DNA of 64,000 nt. Source: JALZAI01 sp038212215 (lineage in GTDB: Bacteria > Actinomycetota > Actinomycetes > Mycobacteriales > Jatrophihabitantaceae). The DNA lies in NCBI GenBank assembly GCA_038212215.1, contig JBBQUT010000009.1, positions 69,726 through 133,725 of the forward strand, given 5' to 3'. The first letter of the stretch is position 1, and each line of letters opens with the position of its first letter. Shown here in pieces: positions 42,009 to 51,299 of this stretch. Below the pieces are notes generated by a model that saw only the letters and a program-made list of their open reading frames with translations, was not told where the DNA came from and did not search any database. Made by a program: the position numbers and the translations under genes.

Positions 42009-42704
42009 TCAGGGCAGCGCCGTTACCAGTTCGGCGACGCTGCGCCGGCTGCCGGTATAGAACGGGACCTCCTCGCGGACGTGGCGGCGCGCCGTCGAAC
42101 CGCGCAGGTGCCGCATCAGGTCCACGATCCGGTGCAGCTCGTCCGCCTCGAAAGCCAGCATCCACTCATAATCGCCGAGTGCGAACGACGCCACCGTGTT
42201 GGCGCGCACATCCGGGTAGTCGCGCGCCATCTTCCCGTGTTCGGCGAGCATGTGCCGCCGCTCCTCATCGGGCAGCAGGTACCACTCGTAGGAGCGTACG
42301 AAGGGATAGACGCACACGTACGCGCGCGGCGGCTCGCCGGCGAGGAACGCAGGGACGTGGCTCTTGTTGAACTCCGCCGGACGATGCAGCGCCATGTTTG
42401 ACCACACCGGATCGAGGTGCGCGCCGAAGCGGGTACGGCGCAGGCGCGAATAGGCGTCCTGCAATTCGTCGGCACTCGACGCGTGCCACCACACCATCAG
42501 ATCGGCGTCGGCACGCAGCGCGCTCACGTCGTAGGTGCCTCGCACGACGACATCCTTTGCGCCGAGCTGATCGAACAGGTCGACGACCTCCGCGCCGAGT
42601 GCCGTTCGATCCCCGTCACCGAGTGGGCGGGCGAGCTTGAACACCGACCACGCCGTGTAGCGGATGGTGTCGTTCAGTTCCTTCGCTTTCTTGCCGTCGA
42701 CCAT
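42009..42704 (-). CDS. chdC: Coproheme decarboxylase (HemQ/ChdC)
   Basis: ChdC decarboxylates coproheme to haem b, the last step of the actinobacterial/Gram-positive haem route. At 231 aa it has the family length, with chlorite-dismutase-like fold: RYTAWSVFKLARPL, LMVWWHASSADELQDAY, YVCVYPFVRSYEWYLLP (the catalytic Tyr region) and MARDYPDVRANTVASFALGD. It lies 21 nt after the cgoX stop, in the order hemE-cgoX-chdC, the three consecutive-route genes apart from cpfC, which is not in the window. Confidence 0.96.
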   Translation of the reverse strand: MVDGKKAKELNDTIRYTAWSVFKLARPLGDGDRTALGAEVVDLFDQLGAKDVVVRGTYDVSALRADADLMVWWHASSADELQDAYSRLRRTRFGAHLDPVWSNMALHRPAEFNKSHVPAFLAGEPPRAYVCVYPFVRSYEWYLLPDEERRHMLAEHGKMARDYPDVRANTVASFALGDYEWMLAFEADELHRIVDLMRHLRGSTARRHVREEVPFYTGSRRSVAELVTALP

Positions 42705-42725
42705 GCCTACCAGTGTCCCCCACCA

Positions 42726-44096
42726 TCACACGGCGCAGCCCACGACCGCGGCAGCAATGCGCGCGGAGGCGATGCAGGCCGGGATTCCCACGCCATCCAA
42801 CGCGGCGCCACACACGGCCAGACCCGGCACCTCGGCGACGGCGGCGCGGATTCGAGCGACCCGCTCGACGTGCCCCACGGTGTACTGCGGCAACCCGCCG
42901 CCCCATCGGGTGACCTGCGCGTCGATCGGCTCGGCCGCGATCCCCAGCAACGCCTGCAAGTCCCGGCGGGCGACGCGCACCAGTTCTTCATCCGCACGCT
43001 GCAGCACCTGCGCCTCGCCGGCCCTGCCGAGCGAGGCGCGTAGCACCGTGAGCCCCTCGGTTGCCATCGGCCACTTCTGCGAAGACAGCGTGACGCCTTT
43101 CACGGCCAGGCCTTCGCGGGCGCCCACGAGCAGGCCACTTCCCGCCGGCAGCGCGAGCCCGGACGCGAACGCGAATGTCACGATCGCGACGCTCGCAGCC
43201 TCGATTCCGGCGAGCTCGGCCGCAGCGGCGGGCGCCACGGCGCCGAGCAAGCGGGCCGACTTCGCCGCCGGGGTCGCCACCACCACGGCGGACGCGTCGA
43301 TCGTCTCGGTGTCCGGGACCGCGCCACAGTCCAGCGAGAAGCCCGTCGCGGTGCGCCGCAACGCGCGCACGATCACACCGGTACGCACCTCGAAGCGCCC
43401 GGACGAGGCGAGGGCGGCGGGCAGGCCGCCGAGGCCGCCCGCCAACGACGCGAAGACCGGCCCGCTCGCTGTTGCCGCGCCTGTCGTCGGCACCGGGCCG
43501 GTCACCGCCTGCGCCGCGCCCACCAACGACCCACCGCGGGCCAGTCGCGACGCCAGCGCCGGCATCGTCGCCCGCAGCGACAGGTCGTCCGCGCGGCCCG
43601 CGTACACACCCCCGAGCAGCGGTTCGACGAGCCGGTCGGCCACCTCGTTGCCGAGCCGCGAGCGGACGAGCGAACCCACCGAGACGTCCGCATCGAGGGG
43701 CGCGAGCGGTGGCAGCTGCGCCTCGCCCTCGACCCGGCGCACCGCATGCTCGGTGAGCGCCCCGGACGCCCGCACGGCCGCCGGGTCCCCTGGGATCCCG
43801 AACATCGTGCCCGCCGGGAGCGGGTGCAGCGCTCCCCCGACCCGCAGCTGCGCGGCGCTGGTCAACGGCGCGATCGGGGCAAGACCCAACTCGGCCAGCA
43901 GTTGCACACCTTCCGGGCGGCGGGCCAGCATTGCCTCGGCCCCGACGTCCACCCGCAGCCCGGCGATCGAACCCATCCGCAGCTTGCCGCCGACCTCGGG
44001 GCCGGCCTCGAGCACGAGCACCTGCGCCCCCGCCCCGGCGAGCACCCAGGCCGCAGTCAGCCCGGCGATGCCGCCACCGACCACGGCGACGGTCAC
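42726..44096 (-). CDS. cgoX: Coproporphyrinogen III oxidase (HemY/CgoX, FAD enzyme)
   Basis: The 456-aa flavoenzyme oxidises coproporphyrinogen III to coproporphyrin III. The FAD dinucleotide fold AVVGGGIAGLTAAWVLAG is at the very N-terminus, followed by VLEAGPEVGGKL, and GVYAGRADDLSL. The C-terminal block ALDGVGIPACIASARIAA closes the FAD site. GTG 44096 overlaps the hemE stop by 4 nt (GTGA), so the enzymes are translationally coupled. In this clade the product feeds CpfC then ChdC; the alternative protoporphyrinogen oxidase name HemG/HemY is older. Confidence 0.95.
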   Translation of the reverse strand: MTVAVVGGGIAGLTAAWVLAGAGAQVLVLEAGPEVGGKLRMGSIAGLRVDVGAEAMLARRPEGVQLLAELGLAPIAPLTSAAQLRVGGALHPLPAGTMFGIPGDPAAVRASGALTEHAVRRVEGEAQLPPLAPLDADVSVGSLVRSRLGNEVADRLVEPLLGGVYAGRADDLSLRATMPALASRLARGGSLVGAAQAVTGPVPTTGAATASGPVFASLAGGLGGLPAALASSGRFEVRTGVIVRALRRTATGFSLDCGAVPDTETIDASAVVVATPAAKSARLLGAVAPAAAAELAGIEAASVAIVTFAFASGLALPAGSGLLVGAREGLAVKGVTLSSQKWPMATEGLTVLRASLGRAGEAQVLQRADEELVRVARRDLQALLGIAAEPIDAQVTRWGGGLPQYTVGHVERVARIRAAVAEVPGLAVCGAALDGVGIPACIASARIAAAVVGCAV

Positions 44097-45145
44097 GAGT
44101 GGGCCGCAGCAAGCGAGTGGACGAGCGCGACGATGCGCGTCAGCACGTCCGGATCGGTATCTGGAGGCACGCCGTGGCCGAGGTTGAAGATGTGCCCCGC
44201 GGCCGCGCGTCCCTCGGCGACGACGCGGCGCACCTCGGCGTCGATCACGGGCCACGGCGCGCCGAGGATCGCCGGATCGAGGTTGCCCTGTACGACCGCA
44301 TCCGGGCCGAGCCGCCGCGCCGCCTCGTCCAGGGGCACTCGCCAGTCGACGCCGACGACGTCGGCCCCGGCCGATCGCATCGAGGCCAGCAGCTCGCCGG
44401 TGCCGACGCCGAAGTGAATACGAGGCACGGTGCCTGCCAGCGGGTGGAGCACCGCGCGGCTGTGCGGCAGCGCGAACTGCTCGTAGTCCCGGCGCGAGAG
44501 CGAGCCCGCCCACGAATCGAACAGCTGCACCGCGGACACCCCGGCGTCGATCTGCACCCGCAGGAAAGCACCCGCGATCACAGCCAACCGGGCTGCCAGC
44601 GCGTGCCACAACCCGGGATCACCGTGCATCAGCGCCTTCGTCCGGGCGTGGTCGCGCGACGGGCCGCCTTCGACGAGGTAGCTGGCGAGCGTGAACGGGG
44701 CGCCGGCGAAACCGATCAGCGGTGTCGGACCCAGCGCGCCCACCAATGCTCGGACCGCCGCGCTGACATAGGTGACATCGGAGGCGTCCAGCGGGCGCAG
44801 CATGGCGAGATCGGCGCGCGAACGGATCGGCTTGTCGAGCACAGGGCCAACGCCTGCGACGATGTCGACGCCGACGCCGATGGCGACGAGCGGCAGCACG
44901 ATGTCGGAGAAGATGATTGCCGCGTCGACGTTGTGCCGGCGCACCGGCTGCAGGGTGATCTCGGTGATCAGCTCAGGGTCCCGGCAGGCGTCGAGCATCG
45001 CGTTGCCGGCGCGTAGCGCGCGGTACTCCGGCAACGAGCGGCCCGCCTGGCGCATGAACCACACCGGTGGCGTCGTTCCGGGCTGGGCACGCGCGGCTCG
45101 CACGAGCAGCGAATCAGCCGCCGTGGCAGGCTCAGGGATCGACAT
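44093..45145 (-). CDS. hemE: Uroporphyrinogen decarboxylase
   Basis: HemE turns uroporphyrinogen III into coproporphyrinogen III. The 350-aa protein shows PPVWFMRQAGRSLPEYRALR (the substrate-binding Arg/Arg loop), AAIIFSDIVLPL, PLIGFAGAPFTLASYLVEGG, VQLFDSWAGSLSR and NLGHGVPPDTDPD near the end. ATG 45145 is chosen; two further upstream starts add a few residues. It leads the three-gene haem operon on the minus strand. Confidence 0.97.
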   Translation of the reverse strand: MSIPEPATAADSLLVRAARAQPGTTPPVWFMRQAGRSLPEYRALRAGNAMLDACRDPELITEITLQPVRRHNVDAAIIFSDIVLPLVAIGVGVDIVAGVGPVLDKPIRSRADLAMLRPLDASDVTYVSAAVRALVGALGPTPLIGFAGAPFTLASYLVEGGPSRDHARTKALMHGDPGLWHALAARLAVIAGAFLRVQIDAGVSAVQLFDSWAGSLSRRDYEQFALPHSRAVLHPLAGTVPRIHFGVGTGELLASMRSAGADVVGVDWRVPLDEAARRLGPDAVVQGNLDPAILGAPWPVIDAEVRRVVAEGRAAAGHIFNLGHGVPPDTDPDVLTRIVALVHSLAAAHS

Positions 45146-45252
45146 CACCATCCATCGTCGCACGCTGGTCGGCGCGCCTGCCGTGCAACCCGTGCCGGAC
45201 GTGACAGGTTAAAAGCCGCTGCGAATCGGACGCGCGTGCGAAGGAGATAACG

Positions 45253-45447
45253 ATGGACGCGGAGTGCTTGCTCGACTGCCCGGTCTGCGGCCAGGCCACC
45301 CCCGCCGAGATCCCGCCCTGCTCCGACGGGCATGAAGGCGGCTGCCCCGACCGGATCTGCAGGCGTTGCGAGGCTGCGCTGTTCGTCGACCCGCCGCTTC
45401 GACTCCCGGTCCGCGCCGAGATCGACCGCGACCGCGATGCCGCCTGA
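45253..45447 (+). CDS. Small Cys-rich probable zinc-binding protein
   Basis: A 64-aa product contains seven cysteines: CLLDCPVCG at 5-12, C23, C31 and CRRC at 36-39. They form pairs suited to one or two zinc ribbons. GGAG lies 7 nt before the ATG. It stands divergent from hemE and directly in front of the DUF3000 gene (2 nt), so it probably belongs to the same transcript. I know no specific function; a role in nucleic-acid or protein contacts is usual for such small ribbons. Confidence 0.65.
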   Translation: MDAECLLDCPVCGQATPAEIPPCSDGHEGGCPDRICRRCEAALFVDPPLRLPVRAEIDRDRDAA

Positions 45448-45449
45448 CG

Positions 45450-46088
45450 ATGTCGACTATCCCCACCACACCACCGCCACGTGCCACCCCGCGGCGGAAT
45501 CCGATGACTGAGCCGACCGACGTCAGCACAGCATCGCCCGACGAGCAGTCGCCTGAGATTTTTCGCGAGGCCGTGACCATCCTGAGCGCGACCAAGGTGC
45601 GCCGCGAGGTCCGCGTCGAGCCGTTGCGGCCGCCGCAGCGGCTCGCACCGTGGAGTTTCGCGATCTCCGCTGATGTTCGCCCCGACGGCGGCGAGGAACT
45701 GGCCACCGGGCGGCTGGTGCTGCTGCACGACCCGGACGGAATCGAGGCTTGGGACGGCGTGCTGCGCCTTGTCGCGTTCGCGTCAGCCGAGATGGACACC
45801 GAGATGGGGGTCGACCCGATGCTGCCCGCGGTGGGCTGGAGCTGGCTGACTGGGGCCCTCGACGACCGCGCGGCCGCCTATCGGGCGGCCGGCGGGACGG
45901 TCACCCAAACCACGTCCACCCGCTTCGGTGACCTCGCCGGCCCCAGTACGACCGTCGCGTTGGAGCTGCGGGCCTCCTGGACCGCCGACACGACCGACAT
46001 GGCCCCGCACCTGCACGCGTTCGTCGATCTGCTCTGTCTGGCAGCCGGGCTCCCACCCGAGGGTGTCACGTTGCTGTCACGCTCGTAA
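45450..46088 (+). CDS. DUF3000 protein
   Basis: The protein has 212 aa from ATG 45450 or 194 aa from ATG 45504, which lies after a Pro/Arg-rich lead. The core FREAVTILSATKVRREVRVE, LVLLHDPDGIEAWDGVLRLV and DPMLPAVGWSWLTGAL match DUF3000, a family restricted to actinobacteria, of unknown role. No membrane segment. It is directly followed by the RNase D gene (1 nt gap), an order kept in mycobacteria (Rv2680-Rv2681, from memory). Confidence 0.85.
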   Translation: MSTIPTTPPPRATPRRNPMTEPTDVSTASPDEQSPEIFREAVTILSATKVRREVRVEPLRPPQRLAPWSFAISADVRPDGGEELATGRLVLLHDPDGIEAWDGVLRLVAFASAEMDTEMGVDPMLPAVGWSWLTGALDDRAAAYRAAGGTVTQTTSTRFGDLAGPSTTVALELRASWTADTTDMAPHLHAFVDLLCLAAGLPPEGVTLLSRS

Positions 46089-46089
46089 C

Positions 46090-47352
46090 GTGGCCGACGA
46101 AGAGCGCAACCCGACGCAGGGTCCCCCGGAAGTCGAGCCGACCCCGCTGCTGCGCGAACCGGCCGACGGCGTCCCCGACCCGGTCGTGACCGCCGACGGA
46201 CTCGCCGACCTGGTGGCCCGGATGAGCTCGGGCCACGGCCCGGTCGCGGTCGACGCCGAACGTGCGTCGGGTTACCGCTACAGCCAGCGGGCCTATCTTG
46301 TGCAGTTGCGCCGCGCGGGCGCACGGACGGCGCTCGTCGATCCGATCCCGCTGCCCGATCTGAGCTCGCTGAACGCGGCACTGGCAGACGCCGAGTGGAT
46401 TTTGCACGCCGCGAACCAGGACCTGCCCTGCCTCGCCGAGATCGGCCTCGTACCGAACCGGCTGTTTGACACCGAGCTTGCCGGCCGGCTGCTTGGCGAG
46501 GAACGCGTCGCGCTCGGGACGATGGTCGAGCAGCACCTGGGTGTGCGACTGGAGAAGGGTCACTCTGCAGCCGACTGGTCCACCCGCCCGTTGCCACGCG
46601 ACTGGCTCGCCTACGCCGCGCTCGACGTCGAACTGCTGATCCCGCTGCGCGAGGCGCTGGCCGAGTTGCTGAACGCCAGCCACAAACAGGACTGGGCCGC
46701 GCAGGAATTCGAAGCAATTCGGACAGCCCCGCCCGGCCCGCCACGTGTCGATCCCTGGCGGCGGACCTCGGGAATCCATGCGCTCCGCAATCCGCGCCAG
46801 CTGGCCGTAGTCCGGGCGCTGTGGACGGCTCGCGACGAATACGCCGCGCAGCGCGACGTCGCCCCCGGACGGCTGCTGCCCGATGCCGCAGTGATCGACG
46901 CGGCGCGCACGATGCCCAAGGACGCCAAGCAGCTCGCAGCGATGCCGACGTTTCGAGGACCACGCCAGCGGCGGCAGAGCGCCCGCTGGTTCGGCGCCGT
47001 GCAGGCTGCGATGCAGCTGCCGGGCGAGGAACTTCCGCCTCCCAACGGCACTGTCGCCGATGCGATCCCTCCGTCCTCGCGATGGCGCGACCGCGATCCC
47101 GAGGCGGCGCGCAGGCTGGCGGCAGTACGTGCTGTCATCGCCGAACTGGCTGGGCTGCACACCGTCCTGGCGCAGAACTTGCTCGCGTCCGACGTGCTGC
47201 GGCGCCTGGCCTGGGAGCCGCTCACACCCGTCGAGGAAGCGTCCGTCCGGGCCCGGCTGAGCACGCTCGGCGCGCGACCCTGGCAGATCGAGGTGTGCGC
47301 GCCACCTCTCGTCGCCGCCCTGCAGGCGGCCGCCGACAGCCCCACGCCTTGA
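46090..47352 (+). CDS. RNase D-like 3'-5' exonuclease with HRDC domain
   Basis: The 420-aa protein has a DEDD exonuclease domain (about residues 30-200): VAVDAERASGYRYSQ gives the DxE motif, ILHAANQDLPCLAEIGL the second Asp, and YAALDVELLIPL the YxxxD of DEDDy enzymes. An HRDC domain (WRRTSGIHALRNPRQLAVVR and after) follows. Such enzymes trim tRNA or rRNA 3' ends. GTG 46090 is used; it follows the DUF3000 stop by 1 nt. Confidence 0.94.
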   Translation: MADEERNPTQGPPEVEPTPLLREPADGVPDPVVTADGLADLVARMSSGHGPVAVDAERASGYRYSQRAYLVQLRRAGARTALVDPIPLPDLSSLNAALADAEWILHAANQDLPCLAEIGLVPNRLFDTELAGRLLGEERVALGTMVEQHLGVRLEKGHSAADWSTRPLPRDWLAYAALDVELLIPLREALAELLNASHKQDWAAQEFEAIRTAPPGPPRVDPWRRTSGIHALRNPRQLAVVRALWTARDEYAAQRDVAPGRLLPDAAVIDAARTMPKDAKQLAAMPTFRGPRQRRQSARWFGAVQAAMQLPGEELPPPNGTVADAIPPSSRWRDRDPEAARRLAAVRAVIAELAGLHTVLAQNLLASDVLRRLAWEPLTPVEEASVRARLSTLGARPWQIEVCAPPLVAALQAAADSPTP

Positions 47353-47353
47353 C

Positions 47354-48583
47354 TCAGCTGCGGGCGCTGAGCTGGATGCGTACCCCTTCGCGCACGTTCT
47401 CGTCGGCACGCGCCGCCTGCTCCAACGGGCTCAGCCCGCCCGCTCGCGGTAGCTCGATGCGGATGGCCAGGCCACCGAACGGCGGAGCAGCAGCCTGCAG
47501 CGTGCCGTGATGCGCGTCCACGATCAACTCGACGATCGCCAGGCCGAGACCCGCACCTCGGGTGGATGTGCGCACCCGGCCGCCGCGGCGAAACGGTTCG
47601 AAGAGGGCAGCGACATCGCGGGCCGGGATCACGGCGCCGCCGTTGGCCACGTGCAGCCATACCCGTTCGGCCATCTGCCCGGTCGACACCCGAAGCCACC
47701 CATTAGGCACGTTGTGCCGGATCGCGTTCTCGACGAGGTTGCCGATGAGCCGCTCCAACAGTCGCGGATCGCCAATCGTCGCCGCCGGCTCGATGGTCGC
47801 CTCGATCGTCACCCGCTTGTCCGTGGACTCCGCCTCGACAGCCTTCAAGACGCCCGGGACCAGCTTGGCGAGGTCGACCGACTCGCGCACCTCAAGCTCA
47901 CCGGCTTCGACCGCCTGCAGACGAGCCAGGGTCAACAACGAGGACACCAGTCGTTGCGCGCGCTCGGTCGCAGCAGCGACGACGCCGCCCATCCGGCGCA
48001 GCTCCGTGACGTCGGCATCCGGATCGGAGAGCGTGACCTCCAACTCTGTGCTGATCACGGCAAGCGGCGTGCGCAGCTCGTGGCTGGCGTTGGCCACGAA
48101 CAAGCGCTGGCTCGCGAACGCCGAATCCAATCGCGCGAGCATCTCATCGAAGGTATCCGCGAGTTCACGCAGCTCGTCGGACGGCCCACCGAGGTTGATG
48201 CGCTGGTCCAGCGTTTCGGTCGACATCTGCTTCGCGGTCTGAGTGAGCTTCGCGATCGGACGCAGCGCCTGCTTGGCGAGCAGGTAGCCGCCGGTGGTGC
48301 CCACCACGACAACCACCGCGAAGTAGATGAGCCCGCTGCTCAGCAGGGTGTGCGTGGTGCTGCTGGCCAGCTCGTCGGCGAAGCGGCGTTGCAGGGCGGC
48401 GCGCTCCTGTAGGTTCCGCCCGATCGGCACGCCGTTGACGCTGGCGGGCAGGAAGTTGCGCCGCCCGATCGTCTTGTGGATCAGGATGAGCGCGGTGACC
48501 ACCACCGAAGCTCCGACGAGGAGCATCAGTCCGCCGTACAGCAACGCCATGCGCAGGCGAAGTGTAGGGCGAAAGAGGGTCAC
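47354..48583 (-). CDS. Sensor histidine kinase
   Basis: The 409-aa kinase has two transmembrane helices (about residues 14-36 and 81-105) with a 45-residue outer segment, HAMP domain (QALRPIAKLTQTAKQMSTET), H-box FVANASHELRTPLAVI (H168) and ATPase domain with LIGNLVENAIRHN (N box), RGAGLGLAIVELIVDAHHG (G box). The start GTG overlaps the response-regulator stop by 4 nt (GTGA), so the pair is translated from one message. No ligand is known. It converges with the RNase D gene. Confidence 0.93.
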   Translation of the reverse strand: MTLFRPTLRLRMALLYGGLMLLVGASVVVTALILIHKTIGRRNFLPASVNGVPIGRNLQERAALQRRFADELASSTTHTLLSSGLIYFAVVVVVGTTGGYLLAKQALRPIAKLTQTAKQMSTETLDQRINLGGPSDELRELADTFDEMLARLDSAFASQRLFVANASHELRTPLAVISTELEVTLSDPDADVTELRRMGGVVAAATERAQRLVSSLLTLARLQAVEAGELEVRESVDLAKLVPGVLKAVEAESTDKRVTIEATIEPAATIGDPRLLERLIGNLVENAIRHNVPNGWLRVSTGQMAERVWLHVANGGAVIPARDVAALFEPFRRGGRVRTSTRGAGLGLAIVELIVDAHHGTLQAAAPPFGGLAIRIELPRAGGLSPLEQAARADENVREGVRIQLSARS

Positions 48584-49275
48584 GTGCTGGTGGTTCCCTC
48601 GGGCGCACCGAGCAGTTCGGGATCGATCCGGTAGCCCGAGCCCACGACGGTGTCGATGATCGCCGGCTCACCGAGCTTGCGGCGCAGCGTCATCATCGTC
48701 ACCCGCACCGTGGTCGTGAACGGGTCGGCGTTCTCGTCCCACACTCGGTCCAGCAGTTCCTCGCTGCTCACGACCGAGCCCTGCGCCATGAGCAGGGTCT
48801 CGAGCACCCCGAACTCCTTGCGGGTCAGATCGATCATGTCGCCGTGCCGGGTCACGGTCCGCCGGGACGGATCGACCTCCAGGTCGCCGGCCGACAGGAC
48901 CGGGGGCGCGGCCGGCGTCGTGCGCCTGCCGAGCGCCCGTACGCGGGCCACCAATTCGGCGAACGCGAACGGCTTGGGCAGGTAATCGTCGGCACCGAGC
49001 GCGAGCCCGGACACCTTGTCCTCGACCGTGCCGCTGGCGGTCAACATGAGCACCCGGGTCAGCTCGTCGCCGCCGGTCAGCTTGCTGCAGATCTCATCGC
49101 CTGACATGCCGGGCAGGTCGCGGTCGAGCACGACGACGTCGTAGCGCGTCAGCGTCGCCTTGCGGTATCCGTCGTCGCCATCATTCGCAACGTCGACCGC
49201 CATCCCCTCACGACGCAGGCCGCGCGCGACCGCTTCGGCGAGCTGACTCTCGTCTTCGACAACCAGAATGCGCAT
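48580..49275 (-). CDS. OmpR-family response regulator
   Basis: The 231-aa regulator shows receiver residues E7/D8, phospho-acceptor D51, Thr in VLMLTASG and Lys in YLPKPFAFAELVARVRALG, then a winged-helix domain with LTRKEFGVLETLLMAQGSVV and VTMMTLRRKLGEPAIIDTVV. It is closely similar in layout to the regulator at 33.8 kb (same WDENADPF / WDEHADPF turn in the DNA-binding part). It may be a paralogous pair of systems. It is transcribed with the kinase at 47354. Confidence 0.94.
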   Translation of the reverse strand: MRILVVEDESQLAEAVARGLRREGMAVDVANDGDDGYRKATLTRYDVVVLDRDLPGMSGDEICSKLTGGDELTRVLMLTASGTVEDKVSGLALGADDYLPKPFAFAELVARVRALGRRTTPAAPPVLSAGDLEVDPSRRTVTRHGDMIDLTRKEFGVLETLLMAQGSVVSSEELLDRVWDENADPFTTTVRVTMMTLRRKLGEPAIIDTVVGSGYRIDPELLGAPEGTTST

Positions 49276-49302
49276 CGGGTGCTTTCCTCCAGGACTGGTT
49301 AT

Positions 49303-51243
49303 TCATTCCGACCTCACCCCATCGGAGGGCAGCTGCGCCACCCGCGAGGCCGAGTTACTGCTGTGGGACGTTGCCACGGCCCATTCCACAATGCGCCGAC
49401 CGATGTCGGCAATCGTCATCCCGGCCCAGGCTCGCACGTCCGCGACCGAACCGTGACGCGGGAACTCGGCCGGGACACCGATCTGCCGCACCGGAGTATC
49501 GATTCTTGCCGCCGCAAGGGCCTGCGCCACCCGGGTTCCGACGCCGCCCGTCACGCTGCCGTCCTCGACGGTGACGACGAGCGCCGCATCCGCTGCCAGT
49601 TGCGCCAGCGCCGGGTCAACCGGGCTCACCCAGCGCGGATCGACGACCCGCACGCTGTACCCGGCCCGGCGCACCGACCGGGCGGCTTCCAGTACGCCCG
49701 CGGCCAGTGGGCCGATAGAGATGACGAGTACGTCCACGGCGGTGTCCGCGGCGGGCTCGGCGAGCACATCCGCACCGCCGACCCGGCGAAGCGCTGGCAG
49801 ATGCGGTCCGATCGGGGTCTTCGGGAAGCGCACCACGGTGGGTCCGGTGCTGTGCGACACCGCCTCCCGCAGTTCCGTGCGCAAGGTGGCCTCGTCGCGG
49901 GGCGCGGCGATGCGGATGCCGGGTACCAGGCCCAGGATGCTGAGGTCCCAGACCCCGTTGTGGCTCGGCCCGTCCTCGCCGGTGATGCCGGCGCGGTCGA
50001 GCACCAGGGTGACCGGAAGGCGGTGCAACGCGACGTCGAGCAGCACCTGGTCGAACGCGCGGTTGAGGAATGTCGCGTAGATGGCGACGACGGGGTGTAG
50101 ACCGCCCGACGCGAGACCCGCGGCCGACGTCACCGCGTGCTGCTCCGCGATCCCGACGTCGAAGGTGCGCTCGGGGAAGCGGGCGCGAAACGCGCCGAGA
50201 CCGGTCGGGTCGCACATGGCGGCAGTGACGGTCACGATGTCGTCGCGCTGCTCGCCGAGGCGCACGATCTCCTCGGAGAACACCGACGTCCAGGTCGTTC
50301 CGCCGCCGGCGCGCGGAACACCGGTGACCGGATCGAAGCCGCGGGACTGGTGCATCTGGTCAGCCTCGTCGTTCTCGGCGGGCGCGTAACCGAACCCCTT
50401 GCGGGTCACGCAGTGCACGATGACCGGGCCGTCGAATCCGCGCGCCAGGGTGAAGGCAGTCTCCAGCGCATCGATGTCGTGGCCATCGACCGGGCCGAGG
50501 TATTTCAGGCCGAGGTCCTCGAACAGGCCCTGCGGCGCCACGAGGTCCTTGACGCCTCGTTTCATCCCGTGCAGCGCGTCATAGAGCGGGGCGCCGACGA
50601 CCGGCGTGCGCTCCAGGGCGCCGCGCACCCGGCCCAGCATCCGCTCGTAGCCGGGGCGGAAGCGCAGGTGGGCGAGCCGCTCGGCGAGGCCGCCGATCGT
50701 CGGCGAGTACGAGCGGCCGTTGTCGTTCACGACCACGACCACTGGACGCCCGCCGGCAGCGATGTTGTTGAGCGCCTCCCAGCACATCCCGCCGGTGAGG
50801 GCACCGTCGCCGACCACGGCCACGACTGGGCGCCGCTCGTCGCGAATCGCAAAGGCCTTGGCGAGCCCGTCGGCGTAGGACAGCGCCGTCGAGGCGTGCG
50901 AGTTCTCGATCCAGTCGTGCGGGCTCTCTGAGCGGTCCGGGTAACCGGACAGCCCGCCGGTCTGGCGCAGCGAGGGCATCCGCGCGGCCCGCCCGGTCAC
51001 GATCTTGTGGACGTAGGCCTGGTGACCGACGTCGAACAGGATCGGCTCGATCGGCGACTCGAACACCCGGTGCAGCGCGAGAGTCAGTTCCACAGCACCG
51101 AGGTTGGGCCCGAGGTGCCCGCCGGTCTGCGAAACGGTCTGCACTAGCAGATCACGGATCTCCACGCAGAGCAGCGCGAGTTCAGCCCGGCTGAGATCAC
51201 GAAGATCTGCAGGCCCGGCCACCCTGTCGAGTACACGCGTCAC
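49303..51243 (-). CDS. dxs: 1-Deoxy-D-xylulose-5-phosphate synthase
   Basis: Dxs joins pyruvate and glyceraldehyde 3-phosphate to DXP, the first step of the MEP isoprenoid route and a source for thiamine and B6. The 646-aa enzyme has TGGHLGPNLGAVELTLALHR, the TPP GDG(A)LTGGMCWEALNNI motif with NDN later, and a transketolase domain with DVGIAEQHAVTSAAGL and DRAGITGEDGPSHNG. GTG 51243 (VTRVLDRV) is the best family-like start; the frame is open to a TTG at 51303 next to the previous gene's stop. Confidence 0.94.
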   Translation of the reverse strand: MTRVLDRVAGPADLRDLSRAELALLCVEIRDLLVQTVSQTGGHLGPNLGAVELTLALHRVFESPIEPILFDVGHQAYVHKIVTGRAARMPSLRQTGGLSGYPDRSESPHDWIENSHASTALSYADGLAKAFAIRDERRPVVAVVGDGALTGGMCWEALNNIAAGGRPVVVVVNDNGRSYSPTIGGLAERLAHLRFRPGYERMLGRVRGALERTPVVGAPLYDALHGMKRGVKDLVAPQGLFEDLGLKYLGPVDGHDIDALETAFTLARGFDGPVIVHCVTRKGFGYAPAENDEADQMHQSRGFDPVTGVPRAGGGTTWTSVFSEEIVRLGEQRDDIVTVTAAMCDPTGLGAFRARFPERTFDVGIAEQHAVTSAAGLASGGLHPVVAIYATFLNRAFDQVLLDVALHRLPVTLVLDRAGITGEDGPSHNGVWDLSILGLVPGIRIAAPRDEATLRTELREAVSHSTGPTVVRFPKTPIGPHLPALRRVGGADVLAEPAADTAVDVLVISIGPLAAGVLEAARSVRRAGYSVRVVDPRWVSPVDPALAQLAADAALVVTVEDGSVTGGVGTRVAQALAAARIDTPVRQIGVPAEFPRHGSVADVRAWAGMTIADIGRRIVEWAVATSHSSNSASRVAQLPSDGVRSE

Positions 51244-51299
51244 AACAGCCCAGGGTACGTGCTCGACGATCGCCGACCTGCGCACGGGCGGGGTGTCGC

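Noticed and set aside
42726..44609. Extended cgoX frame (627 codons)
   Set aside because: The lead before the GxGxxG fold overlaps hemE; GTG 44096 gives the normal length.
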